This document shows, in pieces, positions 41,778 to 53,984 of a stretch of DNA of 64,000 bases. Position 1 is the first letter of the stretch. Every line of letters begins with the position of its first letter. The notes under the pieces are model-generated. The model had not been told where the DNA came from. It did not search any database and worked only from the letters and a program-made list of their open reading frames with translations. The DNA is from Zopfochytrium polystomum. Lineage: Eukaryota > Chytridiomycota > Chytridiomycetes > Chytridiales > Chytridiaceae. The stretch is from contig JAIVFJ010000188.1 in NCBI GenBank assembly GCA_025765615.1, forward strand, positions 1 to 64,000, in the 5' to 3' direction. A program made the translations under genes and the position numbers.

Positions 41778-43478
41778 TCAATCACTGCGTCCTGTGTCCC
41801 CAAACTTTTTGACGTGCTCAACCTCCTCCTTCCACCGCCGCACTTTCAGCGACTCATCGCTTAAAAAGCGGGCTGGCAGCTCCAAGCCGTTTCTCCTGCA
41901 CCATTCGATATCCGCCATTTCCACGACCGGTGTTTCGTCAGTCCAACCCAAACTGTCGTCATCTCCCGCGACACCAAGAAGGAAGTCTCCGGCCGAGGGC
42001 GACTGTTTCGGCATCTTGTCCCACCACCATTGGAGCGCATCCACTTTGCCAAGAGAAGAGGTCGAGAAAACCGAGAGCAAATTGACTGTCGACGGCCACT
42101 GGACGTAAAGACCGCTGTTCTCCCACCAATCGAGCAGGTCGCGGTTCGCGCGACTCAAGAATAAAACTCCGTTCTTGCTCCACGTCGCATCAAAGACGAA
42201 GGGGTGTCCGTTGCTTTTCCACCAATCCAAGACGTCAAGTCTTCCAAACTCGCACGCATTGGCCACCGTCTCCGGGGCGAATCGAACCGGGAAATGATTG
42301 TCCCTCAGCCATTGAAGAAGGCCGACGCGCCCGTTCTCGCTGGCCTGTTCGCTGACTTGGTCTGCTGTGCTTTGGTCCATTCGGTAGCCTCGTTTCGCAA
42401 TAAACTCAAAGACTGCGACTTGCCCTTTGCGAGCTGCCAGCAGAATCCTTCCGTCCAGTGGATTTCCCAGGCCGCCAGACTCCAACCAAAATTCGAGAAC
42501 ATCTGCATAACCCTGGTAGTACGCAACCCGAACAAAGAAGGGAGGGGGGGACTCGCCAATCGCGGGTTGAAACTCCCGCTTCCACCAGCGCAGAACCTCA
42601 ACCTGGCCAAAACTGGTCGCAAAGTCCGGTAGACCGTCCCAGACATCTTCTACGCCGTTATCGCGCAGCCACCTCAAGACCTCCATCTGCGCATAGTTGC
42701 ACGCAGTGCTGAGCGTTGCGTCCCGTTGGTGGTCAATGACGATGCCAGCGTCCCTCCTCCGGACAAGGTGCGCCAGCTGCAGCGCTCCGTCTGAGAAATT
42801 CAGTGACAAGATCTCGGCGAGGGGCGTACCGATCGCCTCAAACCAGCGGACGACAGCGGCCTGGTTCGCATCAGCAGCAGCCTCAAGCGAGCCCTTTCGC
42901 TGCTCCAGTGCGTCCGGGTAGTGTTCCCAACACCACTCGAGGACCGGGACGTGGCCGTTGGCGGCTGCGCTACGGATTGCAAAGCGAAGCTGCGCGCTCT
43001 GGATGCCGGAAACGAGGAGCTGCGGAGAGTGGTGTCGCCACCACGCAAGGACGTGGACGTGCCCGGCAGCTGCGGCACGCCTGAGGGACTTGGCTACGGC
43101 GGCGGTAGCCAGGGTCATGGTGGGATGTGTGTCGGAGCCGTCGGCGCGGGACGGTGAGCCGGTGAGGCCCCACCACTCGAGATGGAGGACCGATCTGTCC
43201 GCTCTCTGGACCTGCCGATTGAAGAGCGTCCAGAGGAGTGCATCGAGGGGGCCGACGGATCCGATCGGGATCGTGGCGTGGCGCAGTCGAAAGTCGAGGA
43301 GGTCGACGAGGCCTCGGCCGCTTGCATTTTCGAGGGACGCCGAGGGGATGCCGAAGAGGGCGAGCGCTTGCGTGCGGTGGCGGCGGAAGAGCGTGGCTGT
43401 GGTGAACCGATCGGGGCATGAAAGGTATTTGCAGACGTCGTCCACAATCACGGTGATCGATGTCCGAAATTTTGTCAT
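41778..43478 (-). CDS. Ankyrin-like repeat protein ('WW' type), intact
   Basis: ATG at 43478 chosen (566 residues): it starts MTKFRTSITVIVDDVCKYL, in the position of the conserved N-terminal helices of the family. The frame is open up to 43868, but that part is a decayed tail of another copy. About 30-35-residue helical repeats with cores such as AAAGHVHVLAWWRHH, AAANGHVPVLEWCWEH, QVEVLRWWKREFQP and NGRVGLLQWLRDN are divergent ankyrin repeats in which a Trp pair marks helix 2. Probably a protein-interaction scaffold; partners unknown. Ends VKKFGDTGRSD at 41778. The only intact minus-strand member; relics lie at 30690-31125, 33441-34620, 43540-44040 and 53020-53525. Confidence 0.8.
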   Translation of the reverse strand: MTKFRTSITVIVDDVCKYLSCPDRFTTATLFRRHRTQALALFGIPSASLENASGRGLVDLLDFRLRHATIPIGSVGPLDALLWTLFNRQVQRADRSVLHLEWWGLTGSPSRADGSDTHPTMTLATAAVAKSLRRAAAAGHVHVLAWWRHHSPQLLVSGIQSAQLRFAIRSAAANGHVPVLEWCWEHYPDALEQRKGSLEAAADANQAAVVRWFEAIGTPLAEILSLNFSDGALQLAHLVRRRDAGIVIDHQRDATLSTACNYAQMEVLRWLRDNGVEDVWDGLPDFATSFGQVEVLRWWKREFQPAIGESPPPFFVRVAYYQGYADVLEFWLESGGLGNPLDGRILLAARKGQVAVFEFIAKRGYRMDQSTADQVSEQASENGRVGLLQWLRDNHFPVRFAPETVANACEFGRLDVLDWWKSNGHPFVFDATWSKNGVLFLSRANRDLLDWWENSGLYVQWPSTVNLLSVFSTSSLGKVDALQWWWDKMPKQSPSAGDFLLGVAGDDDSLGWTDETPVVEMADIEWCRRNGLELPARFLSDESLKVRRWKEEVEHVKKFGDTGRSD

Positions 43479-43539
43479 CACGGTCCGCAACAACAGAACA
43501 AAAATTCGAGGCCTCTCCCACCAGGCAAGGAGCTCACAA

Positions 43540-44040
43540 TTTCCTCGACTCTCTGGACAACTCCTCAGCTTCCTTTCTCCACCGTTGTAAACGAATTCTC
43601 GTCGAAAATATGGTCCGCCAATCCAGACGACCACTCGAAGTCTTGCATTTCCAAGACCGCTGGTTGGCGAAATAAAATTTTTTTGCTCAGCCAACCAGTA
43701 GGCACCTGAGCGCTGTTGGAGTGCGTCCATTGAAAACAGCCGCCCATTGCGGAACGGTGGCCGAAAAAAAATACCCTCTTTCACCAGCAAAGTGCCTTGG
43801 CTAGCTGCCCGTGATGGAAGCGGAAAAGAAAATGGAATACCGGTCCATCGGAAACCCATGGGCTTCATGATTGGTCTATTCTCTCAATGCGCTGTGGAAG
43901 GAAATTTGTAGCTTGGGCTAAAAGCGCTCTAGAAGCAACTGGAGAGCCGCGATACGGCTGTTGATGCACGCAGCTCGGATTGACTCGTAGCGCAGCAGGA
44001 TGTCCCCGGAGATGAGTCGGCGCGACTAGCGAGCCCTATC
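43540..44040 (-). pseudogene. Decayed ankyrin-like fragments upstream of the intact copy
   Basis: About 43560-43700 resembles, at the DNA level, the 3' end of the ankyrin-like gene (the stretch before 'VKKFGDT'). About 43920-43985 reads AACINSRIAALQLLLERF on the minus strand, an ankyrin helix pair. No continuous frame. Explains why the frame of the intact gene appears open upstream of its ATG. Confidence 0.5.
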
Positions 44041-44266
44041 GCAGAGACCCAAACCTCCAAGACAGCTTGCGGCCCTGATTGGACCGAACGAGGTCGTTTT
44101 CAGTGGTATGAGACGTTTATTAGATTCAATACCAGAAACGATGAACATCAGATAGTTAAGTAGCGCGTGCGGATTCGGAGCGCGGTATCATTCCAAAAAA
44201 AAAGAAAACAGGGCGCTCGGAAAGAGGACAAAAAAACAAAAGCAATCAAACATCACGCGTGCACTG

Positions 44267-45510
44267 TTACACGGCGTCGTACCCTCGCCTTGCGAGGAGT
44301 TGCGACACCGCCTCGATCCCGTCGTAACCGAGGACGGATGCGGAGCTCATATTGCCGCCGGTCGCGGACGCAAAAAAACGCCATGGCCTTGAGCACGATG
44401 TGGCCGATCTTTGCGCCGGTTGGCGACGTCGAGTACTGCCGCTTTCCCTGAGCGCGGGCGGCTTCAGCGGCCTTGCGGACGCGGTCGTAGCGCAGGTCCT
44501 GGTACAGCTGGAATGCTGTGCGCGGGTGCGTCGGGAACCTTGCGAGGAGCGTCGCGAGGACGTCCGTGTCCTCGAGGGCGACGTTGCAGCCCTGGCCCGT
44601 GAAGGGGACCATAGCGTGCGCGGCGTCGCCGACGAGGACGCAATTGTGCTTGTGCCAGACGGGCAATGTTTCGAGGTCGTAGATGGTGAGTGGCAGGATC
44701 TGTTTCGACGCACGGATCATGGGGAGGAAGTTGGGCAGGACGTTCCAGCGCTCGGCGATGTCGGCCATGCGGGCGCGCTCGGCGACCAGGTTCAGGAACG
44801 GCTGCCAGTCGTCGTGCGAAATGTCTTCTTGCTTGGCTTCGTACAGCGCCCAGTGGATCTGCGTGTCCGAGACCCGCATGAGCATCGCGGACTTGCCGTT
44901 GATGTTGTCGTCGAAGAAGTGGAGGGTCGCGCGAGGGCCAGCCAAAGGACGGGTCGTAGTCGGCGACGCCGAGGTAGCCCACAAAGCCGGACTTGAACGG
45001 CCGGCGGTCGGGGAAAAGGATGGAGCGGACGCCAGAGTGGACGCCGTCGGCGCCGATGAGGATGTCTCCGTAAGCGAAGCTGCCGTCCCGGAAGGTGGCC
45101 TTGACGCCGAGGCTGCCGTCGGTCGGCTGCTCGATCTTGACGATGAACTTGTCCTTGTGCATGTAGACGCCCTCCTCCTCGAGGGCGTTGTGGAGCGAGC
45201 GGGTGACGGCGCTGCGCAGGACGGTGACGGTGACGAGGCGGTCCTTGTTGACGACGGGGAAGGTGGCGACGGTCTCGCCGTCGATCTTTGCCATCTCGTA
45301 GCGGCGGCAGGGGTTTGCCTGGGCGACGATCTCGTCGTGCAGGCCGAGGCGGCGCAGCACGCGCATGCCGTTCTCCATGAGGGTGAGGCCTGCGCCGACG
45401 TCGAGCGAGTCGAGCACGCGGTCAAAGACCTGCACGTCGTGGCCGGCGCGCTTGAGGGCGAGGGCGATGGCGGGGCCGGCGATGCCGCCGCCGACGACGA
45501 GGACGAGCAT
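44267..45510 (-). pseudogene. FMO7: FAD-dependent monooxygenase with canonical GD motif but two frameshifts
   Basis: ATG at 45510 (MLVLVVGGGIAGPAIALALK). DG motif DILIGADGVHSGVR. Unlike FMO1-6, the flavin motif is the classical VLVGDAAHAMVPFTGQGC. Break 1 near 44930-44945 (after DPSFGWPSR, before LHFFDDNINGKSAM). Break 2 in the A7 run at 44372-44378 (before ASATGGNMSSASVLGYDG). Both need one base fewer, or two more, to restore collinearity to the end at TAA 44267-44269. The homopolymer case could be an assembly error; the first is not in a clear run. If both are errors this is the most catalytically complete copy of the array. Confidence 0.8.
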
Positions 45511-46240
45511 GTCTGTGTCTGTCTGTTTTGATGATTGAACTTTCTGTTGTTGTTGTTGTTGTTGGACGTTGCTGAGTTTGGGAAAACGTTGTGTCGGTCT
45601 GTCTGCCTGTCTGCCTGGGGGGGGCGGCAATGGCGAGACCGCAACGTGGATAACAAATATATTTTGATCCAACCGCACCAATCAAAGTGCCACTCCGCGA
45701 CATATCAGCTTTTCGCCAATCAATGATGTCCTAATAAGGTTACGAAATTCGGGACCGAAAACACTCGGGCGGAACTGAAAAACAGCCCTTTTTTTTTTGT
45801 TATGATAGGAGAACAAGTCGACGACGAAAAAGAAGAACAGTCCACACAACGAGAAGTTACCATTCGTTGAAATCATTGGAGGGGAAGCACCAAAGCTTTC
45901 ACTTGGATATTTCGAACCCGCTCCCTCTGCGTCGGCTTGCTGCTGTTTGTTGACCGTCTCTCTTATCTGAAGCTGAAGCGCCGCCCTTCTTCCTAGTCCT
46001 CCTGCTCCGTTGGCGCAGTTGTCCCCTCTTTCTCTCCCACGATTCTTTTACCCACCCACACAAGCGCAATTCATTGTCGGGTTTTGCTTCAACGCGACAA
46101 ATGTTCGACAGCGGGGTGGCAGAGAACCAATGATCTTTCTTGCGAGTTTTCATAACAAAAAACGGGGAGAAAAAAAAAATTTCTGCACTTCTTTTTTTTC
46201 ACAGAAACACCCAACACAGGCACAAGGGATTCCTTCCAGC
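45511..46240. other. Divergent intergenic region between FMO7 and the P450
   Basis: Shared upstream region of a minus-strand and a plus-strand gene. Contains (TTG)n at 45546-45564 directly behind the FMO7 ATG, a short G run near 45619 and A/T runs near 45790 and 46170-46200. No gene recognised. Confidence 0.5.
45546..45564. repeat. (TTG)n, i.e. (CAA)n in the FMO7 leader
   Basis: Six TTG units on plus; as (CAA)n on the FMO7 strand it mirrors the (CAA)n leader of the ABCC gene. Confidence 0.85.
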
Positions 46241-48175
46241 ATGGCGTCGCACGGCGCCGTCGCCGCCCTCGCCACCTCCCTTGCTGCCGCCACCGCCGCC
46301 GCCGCCGCTGTCCTCGTCCTCTTTGAGATCTACGTCCGCCCCTTCCTCCTTTCCCCACTCCGCCACATCCCGACCCCCGCACGCGCACAGCCGTGGTGGT
46401 CTCCGCTCGGCGCTCTCCCCGCCGTCCTCCGCGCCGCCCCGGGAGAGCTGCAACTCCTCTGGGCTAAACGGTACGGCGGCCTGGTGCGCGTCCACGGCCC
46501 GCTCAACTGGCCCGTTGTCATGGCCACGTCACCCACCGCACTCAGGGCGATCTTCGGCACGCACGCGCACGTGTTTGTGAGGCCGAGGATGGCAGTTGTG
46601 ATGTTGAAGGAGTAACAAGAAATACCTTTCTTTGGTTTCTGTTGCTTCGGCGGTTTAACGCGCTTCGCGCATCCTACTTTTTTCCCGTTAGGTTCGTGGG
46701 CGAGGGCCTCTTGGCGGCCTCTGGCGCCCAGCACCGGCGACAGCGAGCGCTCATCAGCCCGTCTTTTCGCGTCGCGTCCATCGCCGCGCTAACGCCCGTG
46801 ATTGTCAGCAGCACCCTGGAGTTCGTCGACACGTGGATCAACCGATTGGAAAATGTCCACGAGACGACTTCATCGAACGGGAACGATCGCTCCATTGACT
46901 TTGACATTTACAAGGAAGCGTCTAAAGTCACCATTGACATCATCGGTCGAGCTGGTTCGTCAACCAACCACCTGTTTCGATTCATATGAATTGAGCAAAG
47001 AAAGACTTCGCCTAACCATGCGTTTCCAAGGTTTCGGCTACGACTTTGAGGCCGTCAAAAACTTGCACAATCCTTTGTATGAATCGTACCAGACGATACT
47101 TCGTCACAACGCGCGCAACCTCTGGACCATCCTGCGCGCTCTGTTCCCCATTTTGAGGTTCGTTCCAACCAAAGCCCAGAGAGAGTACAACAGGGCGAAG
47201 AAAGAATTGCGGGAATGGGTGGCGGAGATAATCGAAAAGCGGCTGGCTGACGACAACCGTGCCGCGTCGACGGACTTGCTCGAGTCGCTGCTTCGAGCGA
47301 ACGAAGAGAGCGAGGAAAAGATTTCCCGCGAGGAGATCGAAGGGCAGGTAAATTAGTGTGTCCGCCCCAAATTTCGTACCTAAGGCCCCATTTCACCGTT
47401 TTTGGACAAACATGAAACCCCTCTCCTTCACCCTAGGTCCTCACCTTTCTTCTCGCCGGCCACGAAACCACCAGCGTCAGCCTGACCTGGACGCTCCACC
47501 TCCTCTCCCAGCACCCCTCCATCCAATCCACTCTCCTCGCCGAGCTTGACGCCCACCTTCCGCATACAGCCACCCGCGTCACCTACGACACCCTCCGCGC
47601 GCTGCCCTACCTCGATGCCGTCATCAAAGAGTCGCTGCGGCTCTTCCCGCCCGTGCCGTACGTCACGCGGCAGGCTGCGGAGGACACCACGCTTGATGGG
47701 TATAGGATCCCAAGGGGAACGGTCGTCGCGACGCCGCCGATCGTGTTGCACAGTTTGCCGGCGTTTTGGGGGGAGGACGCAGAGGAGTTTGTGCCGCAGA
47801 GGTGGATGAAGGGGGGTGGTGGCGGCGGTGGCTTGGGGAAAGCGGCGACGGCGGCGACGGAGACGGGAGTGGATTCAGCGGTTGGCGGAGAGGATGGGTG
47901 TCAGACTAAAGTGTTTGGCGCATACATGCCGTTCCTGCTTGGGCCTAGGTAGGCTCAGTTGATTTTCTTTCTTTCTACTCCGATTAACACTGAAAAACAG
48001 GAGCTGCATCGGTGCCCGCTTCGCGACGACGGAGCTCAAGGTCCTGCTAGCGCTACTGGTGCGCGAGTTTGTATTTGAACCAGTACCCGGATTCGCGTTC
48101 AAGACAAAGGTCGAAGTCACACTGAAGCCGGATCCAACGCTCCTGCTGCGCGTCCGGAGGCGGCAGCGACCTTGA
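46241..48175 (+). CDS. Cytochrome P450 monooxygenase (CYP4-like clade), 545 residues, five exons
   Basis: ER-anchored haem monooxygenase. Exons 46241-46611, 46692-46954, 47031-47347, 47437-47948, 48001-48175 sum to 1638 nt in frame. N-terminal Ala-rich membrane anchor followed by a Pro hinge (RHIPTPARAQPWW). FVGEGLLAASGAQHRRQRAL is the C-helix with the W/HxxxR position. I-helix oxygen groove LLAGHETTS (about residues 323-330), K-helix ExxR as ESLRLF, haem loop FLLGPRSCIGARFA with Cys near 490; the last intron splits this loop just before the Cys. A Gly/Ala/Thr-rich insert precedes the haem loop. Fatty-acid or xenobiotic hydroxylation is typical for such sequences; substrate unknown. A reductase partner is not in the window. 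Confidence 0.95.
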
Positions 48176-48640
48176 TTAGCGCGATTTAGGACAAAGTGGC
48201 TCCGATATTTGTGCGCTCACTGTCATGTTTTGGAACTTCCATTGATCAGTCCAACGAACAAGCATCCTGAATCCGGCAACATTCTCATGAAACCGAGGCG
48301 GGCGCCGTCTTCAGTGATTGTGGAAAGGCAATCCAAGGCTCTCTCACGATCGCAAGCAAGCCGATCTTTGTTGGTCACTCTCTTCCTTATCCTGCCACAC
48401 AATGTTCATTGTGGCATGCCCTCTCCTTTCAATCCAGCAAGAGGTTGCCTGTGTGTTGGATGACAGCTTTGCCTTTATCTATTCTTTTTCTCTTCTTCTT
48501 CTTTTTTTTTTTTTTTTTTTTTTCTTGGCAAGGAATGCTCACAAGTCCCCCTGTCCAAAAATAAATCGCAACAAACAAAAACCTCACCAATTACTGTATT
48601 GCGACCACCCTTCTTGCCCTTCTGTTTCGATTCGCGCCAC
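48176..48640. other. Intergenic between P450 and aldo/keto reductase
   Basis: Contains a 22-nt poly(T) at 48502-48523; nothing else recognised. Confidence 0.5.
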
Positions 48641-50302
<1,662 letters not shown>

Positions 50303-50523
50303 AAACGCTGAGCAAGAAATTTCGGGCGTTGGCCTGGTGTTGGTTTGCCAGCCCCCACGGAACCCCTTTTTTTTTCCGGCACGCTGATCTCCGGTCGCTG
50401 CCTTCTATTTTTTTTTTTTTTTTTTTTCTTCCTTCCTGGTGTTTGCCGTGAAGTCGGTTTTTTCTTTGTTTGGTTTGCAGTGTTACTTTTGATAACCAGC
50501 TGACGAGCAGGGACGGCCGGTAC

Positions 50524-50569
<46 letters not shown>

Positions 50570-50931
50570 AGAGGGAGAGGAAAAGAAATTGTGTCATTTT
50601 CCTCCAAGGAATTGCGAGCGCGGGCTTGCAAAAATCTAGGTGCACCAACAACGATCAGTTCCTTCTTCATGAGAGCATCTTCTACCGCGGGAAAAGGAAG
50701 ACTGATTTTCCTATGTCCATATTATATCTATTCTTTTTGACATAATAAGCTGCACACGCCGGTCGAGCACCTGCGCCCGAACCAGCCCGTGTCTTCTGTT
50801 TTCTTTTGCTTTTTATTTTTTAAACTTCGTGGGGGGGGGGGAGGGTTGGATTGTGTGTCCACTGCCGCGTAATGCCAACAATTCAGATATTGACATACTT
50901 TTCGGACCTTCCCACCCACATGTTCAGCGCC

Positions 50932-50968
<37 letters not shown>

Positions 50969-51204
50969 CATGTATATACATATTTCTATCTCCCTCTGTC
51001 TGTCTGTGTGTCTGTCTGCCTGTCCGTCTGTCTGTCTGCTATGCAGCTGTATGCGAAGGGTATCGCTGGTGATCGGGGTGCGTGGACAAAGGCATCCAGA
51101 TCGCCCGACACGGATCCGCTCTCAGCTTACATCCCTCCGTTATCCTCTGCGTCGCACCGCCGTCCCGCATCTAGCACTGTCACCCGCCTGCTCGTCTGGA
51201 CAAC
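50303..51204. repeat. Low-complexity intergenic block: poly(T), poly(A), (TA)n and (TGTC)n
   Basis: Poly(T) at 50408-50427, poly(A) 35 nt at 50532-50566, poly(G) near 50831-50840, alternating (TA)n with CA breaks at 50932-50990 and (TGTC/TGTG)n at 50995-51039. No gene recognised. The (TA)n run could extrude as a cruciform. Confidence 0.85.
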
Positions 51205-52876
51205 GTGCACGGCAACGTCGCAGAGCTTCACCTCCCCGAACAGCCGTCCGACGACCCCGATAACAGCGACCGCGACGGCCACGACGCCGCTGACGGCGCC
51301 ATGGTTCGCGTGCCGTCGCTGTGCTCTGGGATCTTCCATGGCGCGCGCTTCATGCCTGATTCACCGTGGTGGGCAGAGTCTGTCGAAGTCGGCGCCGCGA
51401 AGACGGCGGTAACCGCTACCTGCCCCGCGACAGCCGTGGTTCTGAAGTGCGAAACAGCCGGGCTCGACAAATTGCGCATCGCAAAGCTAGCCGGCGGGGG
51501 CGCGCTGATCCCGTGGTGGGCTGCATACGGCGGCGGCGGGCGTGTCGCGTTCAGCGGGTACCGAGTCGAAATAGACGGGGTGGCTGTGTGCCAGGCTACG
51601 CACGACGGCAGACAGTTGGATATTGTCGCGACGATCCCGCACGCTAAGGACGGCTTTGCGATGGATGTCGTTGCCGTCAAAACAGGGCTTGACGGCGGTG
51701 TGCTGTTGTTTGAGAGTGGCGTGGTCAGCGAAACGGCCAGGCTCCGCTGGGTGGCTCTTGGGACCGCTTCGGCCAAGGTAGAACCGAAAACTGCGGAAGC
51801 CCCCGGCGCTGGATCAGCATTGGCTGCATCGGAGAACCTGCGTAATGATGTGCTGCTTCAGCTACCGGTGGTCCCTTCTTCGTTAAAGGGGGTGGTGTGA
51901 CGACTTCGACTTTATCGAGCCTCCGCACCTCCAGCTGCCGGACGGCGACTTCGTCTTGTTTGTGTCCCAAGGCATTTACGAGTACGAACGTGGATTCTTC
52001 CTTTGTGCAGTGTGGCGCATAAGGTGGGACGGCGGAAGTGTGCTGGAGACGGCGTGGAGCACCCTGATCGACTTTTACGCGAGCAAGTCGGGGACTGACA
52101 TGGGTGGCGAATTGTTGGTGATGCTGTCGGAGTTGACGGGAGAGGTGGCCGTAGTGGATGCGAGGACGGGGAAGGACCGGCAAATTCTTTCATTGTTTGC
52201 CAACAACCAAAAACGTTATTTGGACAACAGGTCGACCCCAGATCCCAGCCCTTCCGCCGGAGAAACGCTAACGTTTGAGCAAGCGGACGTCCAGATCCCG
52301 AATCTGCGAGACATCTATTCTGTCAGGAAGCTTCTCTGGCGAACAGTTCCGCGCGCGTGGGCAGCACCCAGTCCGCCAAGAAAGGAGAGGAAGAAGTCCA
52401 AGCCTTCCAACGCCGCCACAGACGACAGCAGCTGCGGCGACGTCGACGTCAAAGTCGGTGGCGACGGCGACCGCGGCGACGAGCCGGCCATCGAGTGGGT
52501 CGCAAGCGGGCTGGACTCGGGGACGTCGGATCTTGTAAGCATCCTGAGGCTGCGGCCGCCCGTCGACGCGGTCGAGGAGGACGCCGAACGAGACTCTTGG
52601 CACCTGACGGTCACGCCTGCTCGGCGCGTCGCCGAAGTTGGGTACGCCGACGCTATTGCCGCGGTGCTGCCCACACAAAATGGCGACGAGAACGCCGTGC
52701 GAGCTCGGGCTTGTCAACTGCCGGGAGACGCTATCAAGGCGCTTGCCAACATTAGCGGGAAATGGAACGGCGCGCGGTCCATGCCAGTGCTGAGGGTGAC
52801 AGCCGGGCAGGGCTTTGTGGCTGTGACCGGCAAAACTCACAAGTTCCTTGTTGTACGATTGTCTGAGCTTACCTAA
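51205..52876 (+). CDS. Unrecognised protein in two frames joined at a G5 run
   Basis: Frame A (open from 51205, first ATG 51301: MVRVPSLCSGIFHGARFMPD) stops at 51900. Frame B starts right after it with DDFDFIEPPHLQLPDGDFVL and ends at 52876. Deleting one G of the run 51888-51892 fuses them without a stop, giving about 520-560 residues, which reads as one beta-rich protein. Features: alternating short hydrophobic strands with Trp/Gly (SPWWAESVEV, LIPWWAAYGGGG), a Lys/Asp-rich low-complexity region (around 52360-52490), and a C-terminus with VTAGQGFVAVTGKTHKFLVV. I do not recognise a family; a divergent beta-propeller is possible. It follows the same extra-base-in-a-homopolymer pattern as other genes here. 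Confidence 0.5.
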
Positions 52877-53019
52877 ATGTATGCACTTCAATTAACTGTT
52901 GCGAGGAAGAGTACATTATTGATATTCTTTCATATTGAGTTGTTTGGAATGAATGTGATTCGGGTAGCGTTGATTTCTTCTGGCAACACCCTCTCAACGA
53001 TCTCCAAAATGTTCAATAT

Positions 53020-53525
53020 AATTACACAGAACGATGGAGTCACTGAACGACTTCGATATTATTTTACACTCACGACTGCGCACTGGCCCGGGAGCCCAAT
53101 TCCCACGAACTTCACACTGGTCCCGCCACCACTCGAGCACACGCGGCCATCGTTGGACGGCTCGAGCTCGCCCCAGCGCCTTCGCCACCAGCGAAGAGCA
53201 TGGAGGTGTCCGTTTGCGCTTGCGCCGTCGACGGCGCGGGGCGTTGACAGGATCCTCGTCCCACGGCGGCCGTGCCACCAGTCGAGGACGGCGATCGGCC
53301 GAGGCGCTTGGCACGGTCGACGGCGGCTGCTTCGACGGGCAGGAGAGGCTATGGCGACGAAAGCCAGGATGTTGACGTCGTCGAGCGATCGTGCCAGGTC
53401 GGTGTCGTCTGGGCTTGCGGAGCGTGCTGTGGCGATAAGGACGGAAGGGAGGCGGGCGATCGCCGCGAGCCGGATTCGATCAGGAAGTCGCAGATCGCAA
53501 GGAGGGTTGGCGTTGTGAGCATTAT
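53020..53525 (-). pseudogene. Ankyrin-like family fragment
   Basis: Minus strand reads ILAFVAIASPARR, PIAVLDWWHGRRG, ASANGHLHALRWWRRRWG, GRVLEWWRDQCE: three successive 'WW' ankyrin-like helices. An upstream piece resembles the N-terminal helices (LLAICDFLIESGS) but in another frame. No complete gene; probably a relic. Confidence 0.5.
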
Positions 53526-53984
53526 GGGTCGATTTCGGGGGTCGAAGCCCGATCAGCGGCGAAGTCGCTTAATCGGGCGCTACCTTAAACCCCCTCCGCA
53601 AGCAAGAAAGATAAAAGTTCTCCAATGCAACGGACCTCGGGAAACGTGGTGAGCTGTTCTTTAAGAAATTGTCTAACGGACAGATTTTTGCCGAAAATAT
53701 CTTGTGTGACATGGGTTGCGGTCTGGCGGGGGTTTTGAATACCCGCACTCCCGGGCGGAAGCGGACGAGGTTAAACTTCTTCCCCGCGATTTTTTGTCAA
53801 GAAGCACTGAACCAGGTCGGAAATCGCACGTGATGAAAGACTCGAATCCGCCCGTTCGTAATGTCGAACTTTAATCCGTCTGTCGCGAGGTGGACAGAAG
53901 AAGGCTTTTATATAATATTAGCAGAAGTAGAAATTGGCGATGAAGCAAAAGCGCGTTGCCCACCAATTGATTTGAAACCCAGCT
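53526..53984. other. Intergenic
   Basis: Nothing recognised. Confidence 0.4.

Noticed and set aside
43479..43868. 130-residue N-terminal extension of the ankyrin-like protein
   Set aside because: The extension matches the 3' end of the same family at DNA level, so it is a neighbouring relic that happens to be open in frame.
50932..51039. (TA)n and (TGTC)n as a possible origin or centromeric element
   Set aside because: Ordinary microsatellites next to poly(A)/poly(T) runs; no larger repeat unit or extended AT-rich context.
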